The notes under the pieces were generated by a model. The model was not told where the DNA came from. It searched no databases and saw only the letters and a program-made list of their open reading frames with translations. Source: Paracoccaceae bacterium (GTDB lineage Bacteria > Pseudomonadota > Alphaproteobacteria > Rhodobacterales > Rhodobacteraceae). Taken from it: a DNA stretch of 64,000 nt. The stretch's first letter is position 1. The number at the start of each line of letters is the position of its first letter. Below are positions 26,381-35,389 of this stretch, one piece after another. Made by a program: the position numbers and the translations under genes. Location: the NCBI GenBank assembly GCA_014872815.1, contig WKFK01000015.1, positions 372,001 through 436,000 of the forward strand, given 5' to 3'.

Positions 26381-26829
26381 TGGTCGATCTCCTCTACTTG
26401 ATCGAGATAGGCGCCATAGCCCTCAGCCTCCATATCGGCGCGGTGCACAAACCGCAACGACGCGGAGTTGATGCAGTAGCGCAGTCCGCCGCGATCCTGT
26501 GGACCGTCGGGGAAGACGTGGCCGAGGTGGCTGTCGCCGTGTTTGGAGCGCACTTCGGTGCGGATCATGCCGTGGGTGCTGTCGTGGTGTTCGGTGACGT
26601 GGGCGGCCTCAATGGGTTTGGTGAAGCTAGGCCAGCCGCAACCGCTTTCGTATTTGTCAGAGCTGGCAAAGAGTGGCTCGCCGGAGACCACATCAACATA
26701 GATGCCGGGCTCTTTGTTATAGAGCAGCTTGCCGGAGCCAGGGCGTTCGGTGCCATTTTCCTGAGTGACCCAGAATTGCTCGTCGGTGAGGGTGGCGATC
26801 ACATCGGTGTCGCGGGTGTATTTGGTCAT
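26377..26829 (-). CDS. msrB: Peptide-methionine (R)-S-oxide reductase, zinc-free form
   Basis: A 150-residue enzyme reducing the R epimer of methionine sulfoxide. The catalytic Cys119 ([11 protein letters not shown]) and ESGCGWPSF are present. The two CxxC pairs that bind structural zinc in many MsrB proteins are replaced: D46/S49 in the first and S95/G98 in the second. It is therefore the metal-free type. It precedes msrA in the operon. Confidence 0.94.
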   Translation of the reverse strand: MTKYTRDTDVIATLTDEQFWVTQENGTERPGSGKLLYNKEPGIYVDVVSGEPLFASSDKYESGCGWPSFTKPIEAAHVTEHHDSTHGMIRTEVRSKHGDSHLGHVFPDGPQDRGGLRYCINSASLRFVHRADMEAEGYGAYLDQVEEIDQ

Positions 26830-26914
26830 GCGCGTCTCCTTCCCTAGGCCGCCTGCGTTGTGGGGCCAGGTGTCCTGTGTTCAGGCATATGGGAGGATAC
26901 GGGGGTTTGAAAAG

Positions 26915-26960
26915 GGGGGATCACGCCGACGTGTCGCGGTGCAACATTTGGCGTGATCCG
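26915..26960 (-). terminator. Hairpin terminator after the thioredoxin-like gene
   Basis: A perfect 10-bp inverted repeat GGATCACGCC (26919-26928) / GGCGTGATCC (26951-26960) has a 22-nt loop. On the minus strand it is followed by CCCC and TTTT. It lies a few bases after the thioredoxin-like stop. The long loop makes it a less certain terminator. Confidence 0.5.
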
Positions 26961-26966
26961 GATGGG

Positions 26967-27374
26967 TTAGGTTGTGGCGGCGGTTAGGGCGGTGTCCATC
27001 AGCGCTTTGATCTTGTTTTTGTTGGTGCCCGCCACGATGCGGCCAAGTTCCTTGTCGCCTTTGAGCACGACCAAGGTGGAGCGGCGCGGGATTTTTAGGG
27101 TGCGGGCCAGGTCGGAATTGCTGTGTTGATCCCAATCGACATTGATGAAGGTGATGGCGTCGCCGTAGGCGGGGTTGGATCGTTTGAGCGCGTTGATGGC
27201 GCGTTCCTGTGCCGCACAGGTGGTGCACCAGTCGGTTTTGAAGTCCAGAAAGACGGTGTCACCTGCGGCGAGGTGTTTTTTCACGAGACCCGGGGTGTAG
27301 TCGGTGGCGGCGCGGGCGGCCATGGGCAGGACCAGCGTGGCGGCGGCAGAGGCGAGGAAAGTGCGACGGTGCAT
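26967..27374 (-). CDS. Periplasmic thioredoxin-family protein, probable Tat substrate
   Basis: A 135-residue thioredoxin-fold protein. The N-terminus MHRRTFLASAAATLVL has a twin-arginine motif and the cleavage site ARA. The redox pair is in DWCTTCAAQER, resembling the C-terminal domain of DsbD. It lies 15 nt after the CcdA-like gene, so that membrane protein probably feeds it electrons. Start MHRRTF was chosen for GGAG upstream; the longer frame has no signal. Confidence 0.85.
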   Translation of the reverse strand: MHRRTFLASAAATLVLPMAARAATDYTPGLVKKHLAAGDTVFLDFKTDWCTTCAAQERAINALKRSNPAYGDAITFINVDWDQHSNSDLARTLKIPRRSTLVVLKGDKELGRIVAGTNKNKIKALMDTALTAATT

Positions 27375-27388
27375 GAGGGGGACTCCTT

Positions 27389-28102
27389 TTAGAGGGCAAC
27401 CGAGAGATCGAGCAGCCATGGGGGCAGGACGCCCAAGAGCCAGATTTCGATCATGTGGTGGACGTTAAAAAACAGCGCGAGGCCGGTGAGGAAGAAGACG
27501 CCCCCGAGGATGGGGCGGGATTTGGCAGCAATGGCGCGCAGGGTGGCTTGATGTTTGCCAAGGGCTGAGCGAGCGCCGTAGCCAAGGCCAAGGATCAGTG
27601 TGGAGACGCCTGCAGCAAAGGCGATCATGATGAAGCTCGCATGTCCAAGGCTTTCGCCTTGGGAGGCGAGCGCGATGGCGCCACCAAGCGTGGGGCCGAT
27701 GCAGGGCGACCAGACCAGACCGAGCAGCAGGCCGCCGAGGAACTGGCCCTGCAGGTTTGTGTGATCCACGGTGTTGAGCGTGCTGTCGGCGGAAGCGGCC
27801 ATGCCTGCGGTGGCGGTTGAAAAGGCAGTGGAGAATTGCGGCACCAGCAGCACCGCGCCAAAGACCATCATCAGGACAGCGCCAGCTTTGGAGAGGGTTT
27901 CTGGCGTCAGACCGATGGCGTGGCCAAAGACGGTCACGGCCATGCCAAACACGACAAAGCTGAGGCTCATGCCGAGGGCCAAGACGGCGGGGCCATGGCG
28001 AGAGGCCTGCAGCGCGCTGGTCAGCACGATGGGCAGAACCGGCACCACACAGGGGTTGATCAGGGTCAGCAGACCCGCGCCATATGCAAAGAGGTATTCC
28101 AT
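27389..28102 (-). CDS. CcdA/DsbD-type transmembrane thiol-electron carrier
   Basis: A 237-residue polytopic membrane protein. Conserved cysteines are in NPCVVPVLP (first helix) and WSPCIGPTLGG, the pair that shuttles electrons from cytoplasmic thioredoxin across the membrane. Six or so hydrophobic segments fit CcdA. With the downstream thioredoxin it makes a split DsbD-like system for periplasmic reduction; the final target is not evident. Confidence 0.88.
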   Translation of the reverse strand: MEYLFAYGAGLLTLINPCVVPVLPIVLTSALQASRHGPAVLALGMSLSFVVFGMAVTVFGHAIGLTPETLSKAGAVLMMVFGAVLLVPQFSTAFSTATAGMAASADSTLNTVDHTNLQGQFLGGLLLGLVWSPCIGPTLGGAIALASQGESLGHASFIMIAFAAGVSTLILGLGYGARSALGKHQATLRAIAAKSRPILGGVFFLTGLALFFNVHHMIEIWLLGVLPPWLLDLSVAL

Positions 28103-28159
28103 GCCTCTCTTGTGCCAACACCGGTGGCGCGTGTCATGTCAAAGAGCGCTGACGTGGGA

Positions 28160-29035
28160 TCACTTGGCCGTGTGCGATTGTTTCGAAAGCTGCACAGCGA
28201 GGATGCCGGCGCAGATTACGGCGACGCCGACGATGTCCCAGAAACCGAGTTTCTCGCCCAAGATCATGGCGGCGATGGCGACGCCGAAGAAGGGGTTGAG
28301 GAAGTGGAAAGTCGCGGCTTTCACGGCGCCGATGCGGGCGACCAGCGCGAACCAGATCCAGGTGGCAAAGAGGCCCGGCGCGAGGATGGTGTAGATGAAG
28401 GCGGTCAGCATCTTGGGGTTCCAGTTGACCGTCCAGGTTTCGAAAATCAGGGATGCGAAGAACAGCGTGATTGCGCCGACATACATTTGCAGGCCGACGA
28501 TCATGATCACGTTGCCGCCGGAAGACGCATTGCGTACGGCAAGGGTGGCGATGGCTAGGGCCAACGCGCCGATGACACAAAGTAGAACGCCGAAAAGATC
28601 GACGCCGTTGCTGAGCCGGCCGGCCATGATCAAGAGCACGCCGCCAAAACCAACGATGAGTCCGATGGTGCCCATGGAGCTGAGTTTCTCGCCTTTGACG
28701 GCCCATCCGAGTAGCGCAACGATGAGTGGCATGGTGGAGGCAATAATGGACGCGAGGGAGGCCTCGATGGTGGTCATCGCGGTGAAGTTTAGACCCAAAT
28801 AGAGCGCGTTTTGGCAGAGGCCAAAGATGATCGTGGCGCGCCATTGGGCGGGTGTGAGGTGCCAGCTTTGACCCAAGGCGCGGGCAATGATCACGCCGAT
28901 GGTGCCTGCGATGGCGAAGCGTAGCGAGGAGATCATCAGGGGTGACGCGTCGGCCACAATGATGCGCGCAGAGGTGAAGGCTGAGGACCAGATCAGGGCA
29001 AAGAGCAGCCCCATGCCAATTGCGCGGATGTCCAT
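28160..29035 (-). CDS. DMT-superfamily (EamA) membrane transporter
   Basis: 291 residues with ten predicted helices in two EamA repeats (GLLFALIWSSAFTSARIIV; later LLCVIGALALAIATLAVRN). The substrate is unknown. The start at MDIRAIG follows GAGGCAGGCACC; the extra upstream frame to 29110 looks non-coding. It is downstream of the DUF2955 gene by 91 bp and may be a separate unit. Confidence 0.85.
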   Translation of the reverse strand: MDIRAIGMGLLFALIWSSAFTSARIIVADASPLMISSLRFAIAGTIGVIIARALGQSWHLTPAQWRATIIFGLCQNALYLGLNFTAMTTIEASLASIIASTMPLIVALLGWAVKGEKLSSMGTIGLIVGFGGVLLIMAGRLSNGVDLFGVLLCVIGALALAIATLAVRNASSGGNVIMIVGLQMYVGAITLFFASLIFETWTVNWNPKMLTAFIYTILAPGLFATWIWFALVARIGAVKAATFHFLNPFFGVAIAAMILGEKLGFWDIVGVAVICAGILAVQLSKQSHTAK

Positions 29036-29126
29036 GGTGCCTGCCTCAAGTCGTTGCTTTGTGAAGATGTTCGTTGGCGCGATGTAAACGCACCTTGAGT
29101 CAGGCTGCAAGCACCCTCAGCGCATG

Positions 29127-30191
29127 TCAGGTCTTCGCCCGACGCAAAAGGCCGCGCAGGCCCCGGCGATGACGGTCCTGTTTTACCGGATCGAGCGGGA
29201 AGAAGGCGTCCACCACGATGTAGGCGATCAGGACAAAGATCAGCGCATTGCCGATTTGCACAAGGCGGTCGATCATTTTTACGTCAGCGTCTTTGCCAAA
29301 GGGGGCGATAGAGCCGCCAAACAAGATCACTGTGGTGGTGAGGGCGGTGCCGCCCATGGAGGCATCCGGCCGGTCCGAGATGAACCAGTAGGACAGTAGG
29401 AAAGCGGCCACTGCAAAGGCCAAAAGCGCGGTCAGCATCACGGGCGCGATGACTGTGAGTTCGTAGCAGGCAATGGCGACCAGACCGCCGATGAAGTTGG
29501 CCTTCATCATGTTCTTGGCCACCACCGGACCGGCTGCCGTAGCAGCGGAGAGTTGCTGCGACAGGATGGCGACAAACAGGAGCGTTACCAGCGCGCCACT
29601 GCCAATAAGGTAAAAGTAAATCGCAAAGGGGATGGTGACGAGCGACATGCGCAACACCAGCCGGTTGGGATCATAATGCGGCGCGTCGGGTTTGGCGGCG
29701 GCTGCCGCGCCTTGGGGCGTGGGGGGAAAGAAATGGAACATCGCCACGGTCCAGAGCCACGCCAGAACAAGGTTGATCGGGATCCAGATCACTAGAACCA
29801 GAGCGAGGTCTTGCGAGGTGAGCACCAGCGTTGGCAACATCAGTGCGGCCATGAGGGCGAGTACGACGCTGAGCATGCCTGCGCCCTTTGTGGACCAGTA
29901 GAAGCAGGTGGCCACCGCGAGGGCGAGGGCCATGAGAAAGGCCACCGGGTAAGGCGCAAGCGCGGTGGAGAAGACCCAAGAGGCAACCAGAAACACCACA
30001 GCATGTCGGAACAACGTGCGAATGGCGATGGGCGGCATAGGGCCGGGCGCTTGCAAGAAGAGCACCGTGAAGACGGTGAAAATGGTTGCCAGAGGCCAGC
30101 CGATCAGGATGGCGAGCGCAAAGCTACCGGACACGCCGGTTGCCAAGCGCAGGCCGCGCCGTTCAAGGGCTGGATTGGCCTCAATAGGCAT
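29127..30191 (-). CDS. DUF2955-family inner-membrane protein
   Basis: A 354-residue membrane protein with about ten hydrophobic segments in two halves, split by a soluble loop (FFPPTPQGAAAAAKPDAPHYDPNRL shortened). This layout matches DUF2955, related to the FUSC/AaeB aromatic-acid exporters. It overlaps the HlyD gene by 11 bp. The pair looks like a membrane pump with its periplasmic adaptor. Confidence 0.75.
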   Translation of the reverse strand: MPIEANPALERRGLRLATGVSGSFALAILIGWPLATIFTVFTVLFLQAPGPMPPIAIRTLFRHAVVFLVASWVFSTALAPYPVAFLMALALAVATCFYWSTKGAGMLSVVLALMAALMLPTLVLTSQDLALVLVIWIPINLVLAWLWTVAMFHFFPPTPQGAAAAAKPDAPHYDPNRLVLRMSLVTIPFAIYFYLIGSGALVTLLFVAILSQQLSAATAAGPVVAKNMMKANFIGGLVAIACYELTVIAPVMLTALLAFAVAAFLLSYWFISDRPDASMGGTALTTTVILFGGSIAPFGKDADVKMIDRLVQIGNALIFVLIAYIVVDAFFPLDPVKQDRHRRGLRGLLRRAKT

Positions 30192-31245
30192 AAGACAGCC
30201 AAGACACCAGTTTGATGTACACGCGGCCCACCAGGTTCAGGAAGGCGTTGTCATTGGTGTAGACAATCACATCGGCCTGTCCGTTCACGTTAAACCGTAC
30301 GTCGTCGGTTTCGTCGCCTTCGGTGTAGCCCGGCAGAATGATACGCAGGGCAAAGCGTTGCGGATCGCGCAGCCAGCCGTTGGCGCGTGGGATGTCGGTG
30401 GGTTCACCCGGTTTGCTCTTGGTGCCGTCGGAGCTGGCGGCGCTGAGACTGGCGACTTCGCCTTTGAAGATTTTGCCGGGATGCATGTCGAGCACCACGT
30501 CGACCGGGTCGCCTTTTTTGATGTTGCCGAGGTTGTTTTCGGTCAGATAGGCCTCGACCCAGACGTTGCTGGCGTCGATGAAGGTCATCAGGCTTTGACC
30601 AGATTTGGCGTAGTTGCCTTCGGCGATGTCCAGATCAGAGAGCACACCGCGGGCGGGGGCTTCGAGTTCGGTCCAGCTGAGTTTGAGCTCTGCGTCTGCA
30701 AGTTTGGCCAAAGCCGCCTGAATGCGCGGGTTGTCCGCGCCGGTGCTGCCAAGCGCTTTCTGTTCGCTTTCCAGATCGGCTTGGGCCTGCTCCAGCTCAG
30801 ATTCCGCATCTGCCAGGCGGCGGCGGGCTTCGTCGGCTTTGGCAACGGCGATCAGGCCTTTTTCTTCGAGCTCAAACACGCGGGCGGATTGCAGGCGTTC
30901 GGTTTCCAGATCGGTCTGGGCACGGGTCACACGGGTCTGCGCGCTGCTGACGTCGGCGCTATCGGCGCCTACGTCTTGAGTCGCGCGTTCCAGCTCGGCC
31001 TCGGCGCTTTGTTTTTGAATTTCAAACTGGCGCGGGTCGATACGGGCGATCACCGTGCCTGCTTCGACGATCTCGCCATTCTCCGCGTTGATTTCGATGA
31101 CCGTGCCGGACACCTGTGGGGTGACCGGCGTGATGATCGCTTTTACGCGTGCGTTGGACGTGAAGGGAGTGATGCGATCCGCCGCAAGATACCAGGCCAC
31201 AACAATGAAGAGCAGGGCGAGGATGCTCCAGAAGGTGCGTTTCAT
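30181..31245 (-). CDS. HlyD/EmrA-type periplasmic adaptor (membrane fusion protein)
   Basis: 355 residues. One N-terminal membrane anchor (FWSILALLFIVVAWYLA) is followed by a lipoyl-like half (VTPQVSGTVIEI) and a long coiled coil rich in Glu/Ala/Gln. The second half (LEAPARGVLSDLDIAEGNYAKSG in part) completes the adaptor. Such proteins link an inner-membrane pump to the outer membrane. It overlaps both neighbours, the AI-2E-family gene upstream and DUF2955 downstream. Confidence 0.88.
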   Translation of the reverse strand: MKRTFWSILALLFIVVAWYLAADRITPFTSNARVKAIITPVTPQVSGTVIEINAENGEIVEAGTVIARIDPRQFEIQKQSAEAELERATQDVGADSADVSSAQTRVTRAQTDLETERLQSARVFELEEKGLIAVAKADEARRRLADAESELEQAQADLESEQKALGSTGADNPRIQAALAKLADAELKLSWTELEAPARGVLSDLDIAEGNYAKSGQSLMTFIDASNVWVEAYLTENNLGNIKKGDPVDVVLDMHPGKIFKGEVASLSAASSDGTKSKPGEPTDIPRANGWLRDPQRFALRIILPGYTEGDETDDVRFNVNGQADVIVYTNDNAFLNLVGRVYIKLVSWLSYAY

Positions 31246-32327
31246 TTCCGGGCTTCCTCCAGCGCTTCGGCGTCCGCTTCGATTTCCTCCGCCACGTCGG
31301 CCTCCATCCAAGCAACCACAAGTTCATAGAAAACCGATAGGATCACGGGGCCAACAAAGATGCCGATCAGGCCGCCGGAGAGCACACCGCCAATCACCCC
31401 CACAAGGATCACGAGGATCGGGGTGTTGAGACCTTTGGCGATGAAGATTGGGCGCAGGAAGTTGTCCATGAGCATTAGGGGAATCATGATGGCGGTGAAC
31501 AGAAGCGCGGCGCCGGTGCCCATGGAACCCCAGGCCCAAATCACCAATGGGATTACAACGATGGTTGGGCCAACTTGGATGATGCCGAGGATCAGAACCA
31601 CCACGGCCAAGGGACCTGCGGCCTCAATGCCAAAGAGCATCATGACAATGCCCATGAGGCCAGCCTGTAGCGCAGCCACGCCCAGCACGCCGCGCGACAC
31701 ATTGCGCACCGTGGCCGCGGCCATGTCGACAAATTCGCCGCCTTTGGGGGCAAAGACACGGTTGCCAAATTTCTGTACCATGTCACCGAGTTTTGGCCCC
31801 GGTGACAACATCATGCCCATGACAATCACAGACAGCGCCATGGCGAGCAGTTGGAAGCTCAGCCCCGCGACAGCGCCGCCTATAGTTGAAGCAAAGCCCA
31901 AGACCACATCGCCGTAACGTTCCAGAGCCAGCGCGAGGTTGTTGTTAAACAGGTTCCAGATTTCGGTGGCTTTGGGGCCGATAAGAGCGATCTCACTCAA
32001 CCCTTCGGGGGCTGGTGGCAGATCAAGCTTGCCAGTTTGCAGTTTGTCGCTGAGGTCGTTGAAGTGCGCAAAGAAGCTGCTTACGGAGGCCCAAAGCGGG
32101 CCGATGGTGAGTGCGAGACCCAGCAAGGTGATCAGCGTGGAAGCCAACCCACGACGGCCGCCAAGTTTGGCGGACAGCCAATCAAACAAGGGGTAGATTG
32201 CCACAGCCAAGATGATGGCCCAGACCACGATGCCCGAGAGCGGTAAGATGATGGTGAAGGCTGCAAATGCAAAAACGCCAAGAAACAACAGTCTGATACC
32301 CAAGTCGATCAAGCGTCTTTCGTCCAT
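31242..32327 (-). CDS. AI-2E (PF01594) family transporter
   Basis: A 361-residue polytopic membrane protein with the family pattern: N-terminal paired helices (AAFTIILPLSGIVVWAIILA), a soluble middle, then GVAALQAGLMGIVMMLFG and PLMLMDNFLRPIF near the C-terminus. Members include TqsA (AI-2 export) and Na+/H+ antiporters. The acidic, Glu-rich tail is notable. It is first in an overlapping three-gene operon with HlyD and DUF2955, pointing to efflux. Confidence 0.87.
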   Translation of the reverse strand: MDERRLIDLGIRLLFLGVFAFAAFTIILPLSGIVVWAIILAVAIYPLFDWLSAKLGGRRGLASTLITLLGLALTIGPLWASVSSFFAHFNDLSDKLQTGKLDLPPAPEGLSEIALIGPKATEIWNLFNNNLALALERYGDVVLGFASTIGGAVAGLSFQLLAMALSVIVMGMMLSPGPKLGDMVQKFGNRVFAPKGGEFVDMAAATVRNVSRGVLGVAALQAGLMGIVMMLFGIEAAGPLAVVVLILGIIQVGPTIVVIPLVIWAWGSMGTGAALLFTAIMIPLMLMDNFLRPIFIAKGLNTPILVILVGVIGGVLSGGLIGIFVGPVILSVFYELVVAWMEADVAEEIEADAEALEEARK

Positions 32328-32442
32328 CGTAAAGTCCTTCCCAAATTGTTGAAATTCCGCGTAGGCTGGCCGAGTATTTGTGGCTTATGCGGTTGTTATG
32401 AGGGCATCTTTGCACAGCCTTAGGTGATTTGAGGACAAAAAA

Positions 32443-33099
32443 ATGAACAACATCACAGAAACGGTGGCGGTCGACGGGTTCTTTCAAAAACATCGCTGGT
32501 CAATCCTGTTGGGGCTTTTGGTGGCGTTGATGTTGTTGGACGGCTTGGATGATCGTTTTGAATGGGCCAGTACAGTTGGGCTGTGGGGGATGAGTTTTCT
32601 GTTCCTCGGGGTGGTTGGCGCAACGGAGCGCAACACGTTTTTGCGCATCACCATGGCGGTGCCGGTGATGGCTTGGTTTGCACTGCTGATCATGGCTGAG
32701 TTTTTTGGCATGACGGTGAATGGCGGGCTTTATGCTTTGGCGGCATTGATGCTGTTTGGCTCGATGATCATCAGCTTTCGCCAGCTGTTTGCGCCGGTGC
32801 ATTCGGAATATGAGCGTCTGTCCAGCGGTGTGTTTGGCTATCTGTTGATCGCGATGCTCTGGGGGCTGGCGTATTGGCGGATTGAGGCGGCCTATCCGGG
32901 GTCGTTCAACATGCCGGAGGATATTGCTGGGCAGAAGGCCGGGTTCATCTATTTCTCGATGATCACCATGACGACGGTGGGCTATGGCGAGATTACCCCG
33001 GCTGCGAGCTTGCCGCGGATATTAACCGGGATGCAGGCGATTGTCGGCACGATGTTTGTGGCGATCTTCATTGGCCGTATTGTGGGGCGTTTGAAATGA
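32443..33099 (+). CDS. Potassium-channel-like membrane protein
   Basis: 218 residues. Several hydrophobic helices without an S4-like arginine array come first, then a pore loop with TMTTVGYGEITP, the potassium selectivity filter, and a final inner helix. It ends just after the pore helix, with no RCK/TrkA ligand domain, so gating is unexplained. The VOC gene overlaps its stop (ATGA). Confidence 0.85.
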   Translation: MNNITETVAVDGFFQKHRWSILLGLLVALMLLDGLDDRFEWASTVGLWGMSFLFLGVVGATERNTFLRITMAVPVMAWFALLIMAEFFGMTVNGGLYALAALMLFGSMIISFRQLFAPVHSEYERLSSGVFGYLLIAMLWGLAYWRIEAAYPGSFNMPEDIAGQKAGFIYFSMITMTTVGYGEITPAASLPRILTGMQAIVGTMFVAIFIGRIVGRLK

Positions 33100-33479
33100 C
33101 GGCGGTCACGGCGCAGATCACCTGGGTTTACACGGATAAGCTGGACACGGCGGCGGGGTTTTACCGGGATGTGTTGCACCTGCCTGTGGTGCGCGATGCA
33201 GGCAGTGCGTTGATTTTTGAGACGGCACCTGGCGCGCGGTTGGGGCTATGTGAGGCCTTTGAGGGGCGGGTTGTAGAGCCTAAGGGCAGCATGATCACCC
33301 TGTTGGTGGCCGACCGCGCGGCGGTGGATGACTGGTATGCGCGTTTGACGGCGGCTGGTGCGACTGTGCGTGGAGCGCCAGAGGGTTTGGAGCGGTTCGG
33401 GATCTACAGTTTTTTCTGTGAAGACCCGAATGGATATCCGGTTGAGGTGCAGTGCTTTTTGGACGATGCGCCGCAATAA
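33096..33479 (+). CDS. VOC (glyoxalase/bleomycin-resistance) superfamily protein
   Basis: 127 residues with the paired beta-alpha-beta-beta-beta modules of the VOC fold: WVYTDKLDTAAGFYRDVLHLPVV at the N-terminus and FFCEDPNGYPVEVQCF at the C-terminus, where the metal-ligand Glu lies. The reaction is unknown. It is coupled to the channel gene by a 4-bp overlap, an unusual partner. Confidence 0.85.
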   Translation: MTAVTAQITWVYTDKLDTAAGFYRDVLHLPVVRDAGSALIFETAPGARLGLCEAFEGRVVEPKGSMITLLVADRAAVDDWYARLTAAGATVRGAPEGLERFGIYSFFCEDPNGYPVEVQCFLDDAPQ

Positions 33480-33482
33480 GAC

Positions 33483-33576
33483 TTGCCGCCAAGAGCGCTT
33501 TCTTTGTTAAGCGAGTGTGGCTTTGGCGAAGCGGCGTGATGCATTTGCGCTGCCTTGGCTTCCCCCTTGGCGGCAA
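33483..33576. repeat. Spaced 11-bp inverted repeat upstream of aroC
   Basis: TTGCCGCCAAG (33483-33493) and CTTGGCGGCAA (33566-33576) are perfect complements 72 bp apart. They fill the gap between the VOC stop and the aroC start (33612). It may form a leader structure in the aroC transcript, or mark two operator half-sites. Confidence 0.45.
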
Positions 33577-33611
33577 AGGCGCTACAGGTGCGGTGAAACG
33601 GGAGTTGCCGC

Positions 33612-34718
33612 ATGTCGATGAATAGCTTTGGACATCTTTTTCGCGTCACCACTTGGGGTGAGAGCCACGGGCCTGCGCTGGGCGCGACGGTGGATGGGTG
33701 CCCTCCGGGAGTGCCTGTAGATGAGGCGATGTTGCAGCATTGGCTGGACAAGCGTCGTCCTGGTCAGAACAAGAACACCACGCAGCGCAATGAGCCAGAT
33801 GCGGTGAAGATCCTATCCGGTGTGTTTGAGGGTAAGACCACGGGCACGTCGATCCAGTTGATGATCGAAAACACCGATCAGCGCAGCCGGGATTATGGCG
33901 AGATCAGCCAGACGTTCCGTCCAGGTCATGCAGACATCACCTACCACATGAAATACGGCAACCGCGACTATCGTGGCGGCGGACGCAGCTCAGCGCGCGA
34001 GACTGCCGCACGGGTGGCGGCTGGCGGCATTGCACGCGAGGCCATCAAGGCGATTGCGCCCAATCTTGAGATCAAAGGCTACATGACCAAGATGGGCGCG
34101 ATGGAGATTGATCGCGAGAATTTCCATTGGGACGCGATTGACCGCAATGATTTCTGGATTCCACAGAGTGCCGACGTGGCGCAGGAGTGGGAAGGTTACC
34201 TGCAGAAACTGCGCAAAGAGCATGACAGTGTAGGCGGCGTGATCGAGGTTGTGGCGCGCAATGTGCCTGCGGGCATCGGCGCGCCGATCTATGGCAAGCT
34301 CGACACGGATCTGGCGGCGGCGATGATGTCGATCAACGCTGTGAAGGGCGTTGAGATTGGCGAGGGCATGGCGGCGGCCGGGCTGAAAGGTTCGGAAAAT
34401 GCCGATGAGATTTTCATGGGCAATGACGGCCAGCCGGTGTTTTCCTCCAACCATGCCGGCGGTATTTTGGGTGGCATCTCCACCGGTCAGGATGTGGTGG
34501 TGCGCTTTGCCGTGAAACCGACCAGTTCGATCCTCACACCGCGCCAGTCGATCCGGATTGATGGCACACCAACCGAGGTGATTACGAAAGGTCGTCACGA
34601 CCCTTGTGTGGGCATTCGCGCGGTGCCGGTGGGGGAAGCGATGATGGCCTGTGTGATCCTGGATCACTTGCTGCTGCATCGCGGTCAAATTGGTGAGAAT
34701 CAGGGCAAGATTGGCTGA
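33612..34718 (+). CDS. aroC: Chorismate synthase
   Basis: A 368-residue FMN-dependent enzyme that makes chorismate from EPSP, the last shared step of aromatic biosynthesis. Family motifs are intact: [48 protein letters not shown] (in part) and [17 protein letters not shown]. Length is normal. Its stop overlaps the HD-domain gene (TGATG). Confidence 0.97.
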   Translation: MSMNSFGHLFRVTTWGESHGPALGATVDGCPPGVPVDEAMLQHWLDKRRPGQNKNTTQRNEPDAVKILSGVFEGKTTGTSIQLMIENTDQRSRDYGEISQTFRPGHADITYHMKYGNRDYRGGGRSSARETAARVAAGGIAREAIKAIAPNLEIKGYMTKMGAMEIDRENFHWDAIDRNDFWIPQSADVAQEWEGYLQKLRKEHDSVGGVIEVVARNVPAGIGAPIYGKLDTDLAAAMMSINAVKGVEIGEGMAAAGLKGSENADEIFMGNDGQPVFSSNHAGGILGGISTGQDVVVRFAVKPTSSILTPRQSIRIDGTPTEVITKGRHDPCVGIRAVPVGEAMMACVILDHLLLHRGQIGENQGKIG

Positions 34719-35389
34719 TGCTGGAGAGCGTTGACCTGAGCGAGCTTAAGGCCGCTCTGCGCGCGGAAGCGGCGGAGCGGATGGCACAGGACAGCGCGCA
34801 TGATCTGGCGCATTTGGATCGGGTTTGGACCACGGCGCAGGCTTTGGCACATGCCGAAGGCGGGGCGGATCTTAGGGTGCTGCTGGGCGCAAGTTATCTG
34901 CATGATCTGGTGAACCTGCCCAAGGATTCGCCCCATCGGGCGCGGGCGAGTACCATGGCCGCCAGCGCCGCGGCGCCGATTTTGCGCAGCCATGGCTTTA
35001 CCAATCACGAGGTGGCGGCTGCGCAGCATGCGATTGCCACCCATAGTTTTTCAGCAGCTTTGAAGCCAAAGTCGCTGGAAGCGCGGATTTTGCGGGATGC
35101 GGACCGGCTGGACGCGCTGGGCGCGATTGGCATTGCGCGCACTTTCGCAGTGGGCGGGGCGTTGGGCCGGGCGCTGTATGACGAGAATGATCCCTTTGCA
35201 GAACATCGGGACTTGGATGACAGCGCCTGGGCGCTGGATCATTGGCCGGTAAAGCTGTTCCGGCTGCCGGAAGACATGATGACTCTTGCGGGCAAGCTGA
35301 CGGCTGAGGAGCGGGTTGCCGAAATGCGCGCCTACGCACGGGTGTTGGCAGGTGAGTTGGGCCGAGAATTGCCGGATGGCTGGCGCTGA
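34718..35389 (+). CDS. HD-domain phosphohydrolase-like protein
   Basis: 223 residues. The HD metal site is present: His in SAHDLAHLDRVW, the HD pair in SYLHDLVNLP, later His in HAIATHSF, and Asp in ILRDADRLDALG. It resembles YedJ-type HD hydrolases that act on nucleotides. The natural substrate is unknown. It is coupled to aroC by a one-base overlap. Confidence 0.85.
   Translation: MLESVDLSELKAALRAEAAERMAQDSAHDLAHLDRVWTTAQALAHAEGGADLRVLLGASYLHDLVNLPKDSPHRARASTMAASAAAPILRSHGFTNHEVAAAQHAIATHSFSAALKPKSLEARILRDADRLDALGAIGIARTFAVGGALGRALYDENDPFAEHRDLDDSAWALDHWPVKLFRLPEDMMTLAGKLTAEERVAEMRAYARVLAGELGRELPDGWR

Noticed and set aside
29965..31329. Plus-strand open frame across the HlyD/DUF2955 region
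   Set aside because: Antisense shadow of two overlapping real genes; glycine/phenylalanine-rich noise.
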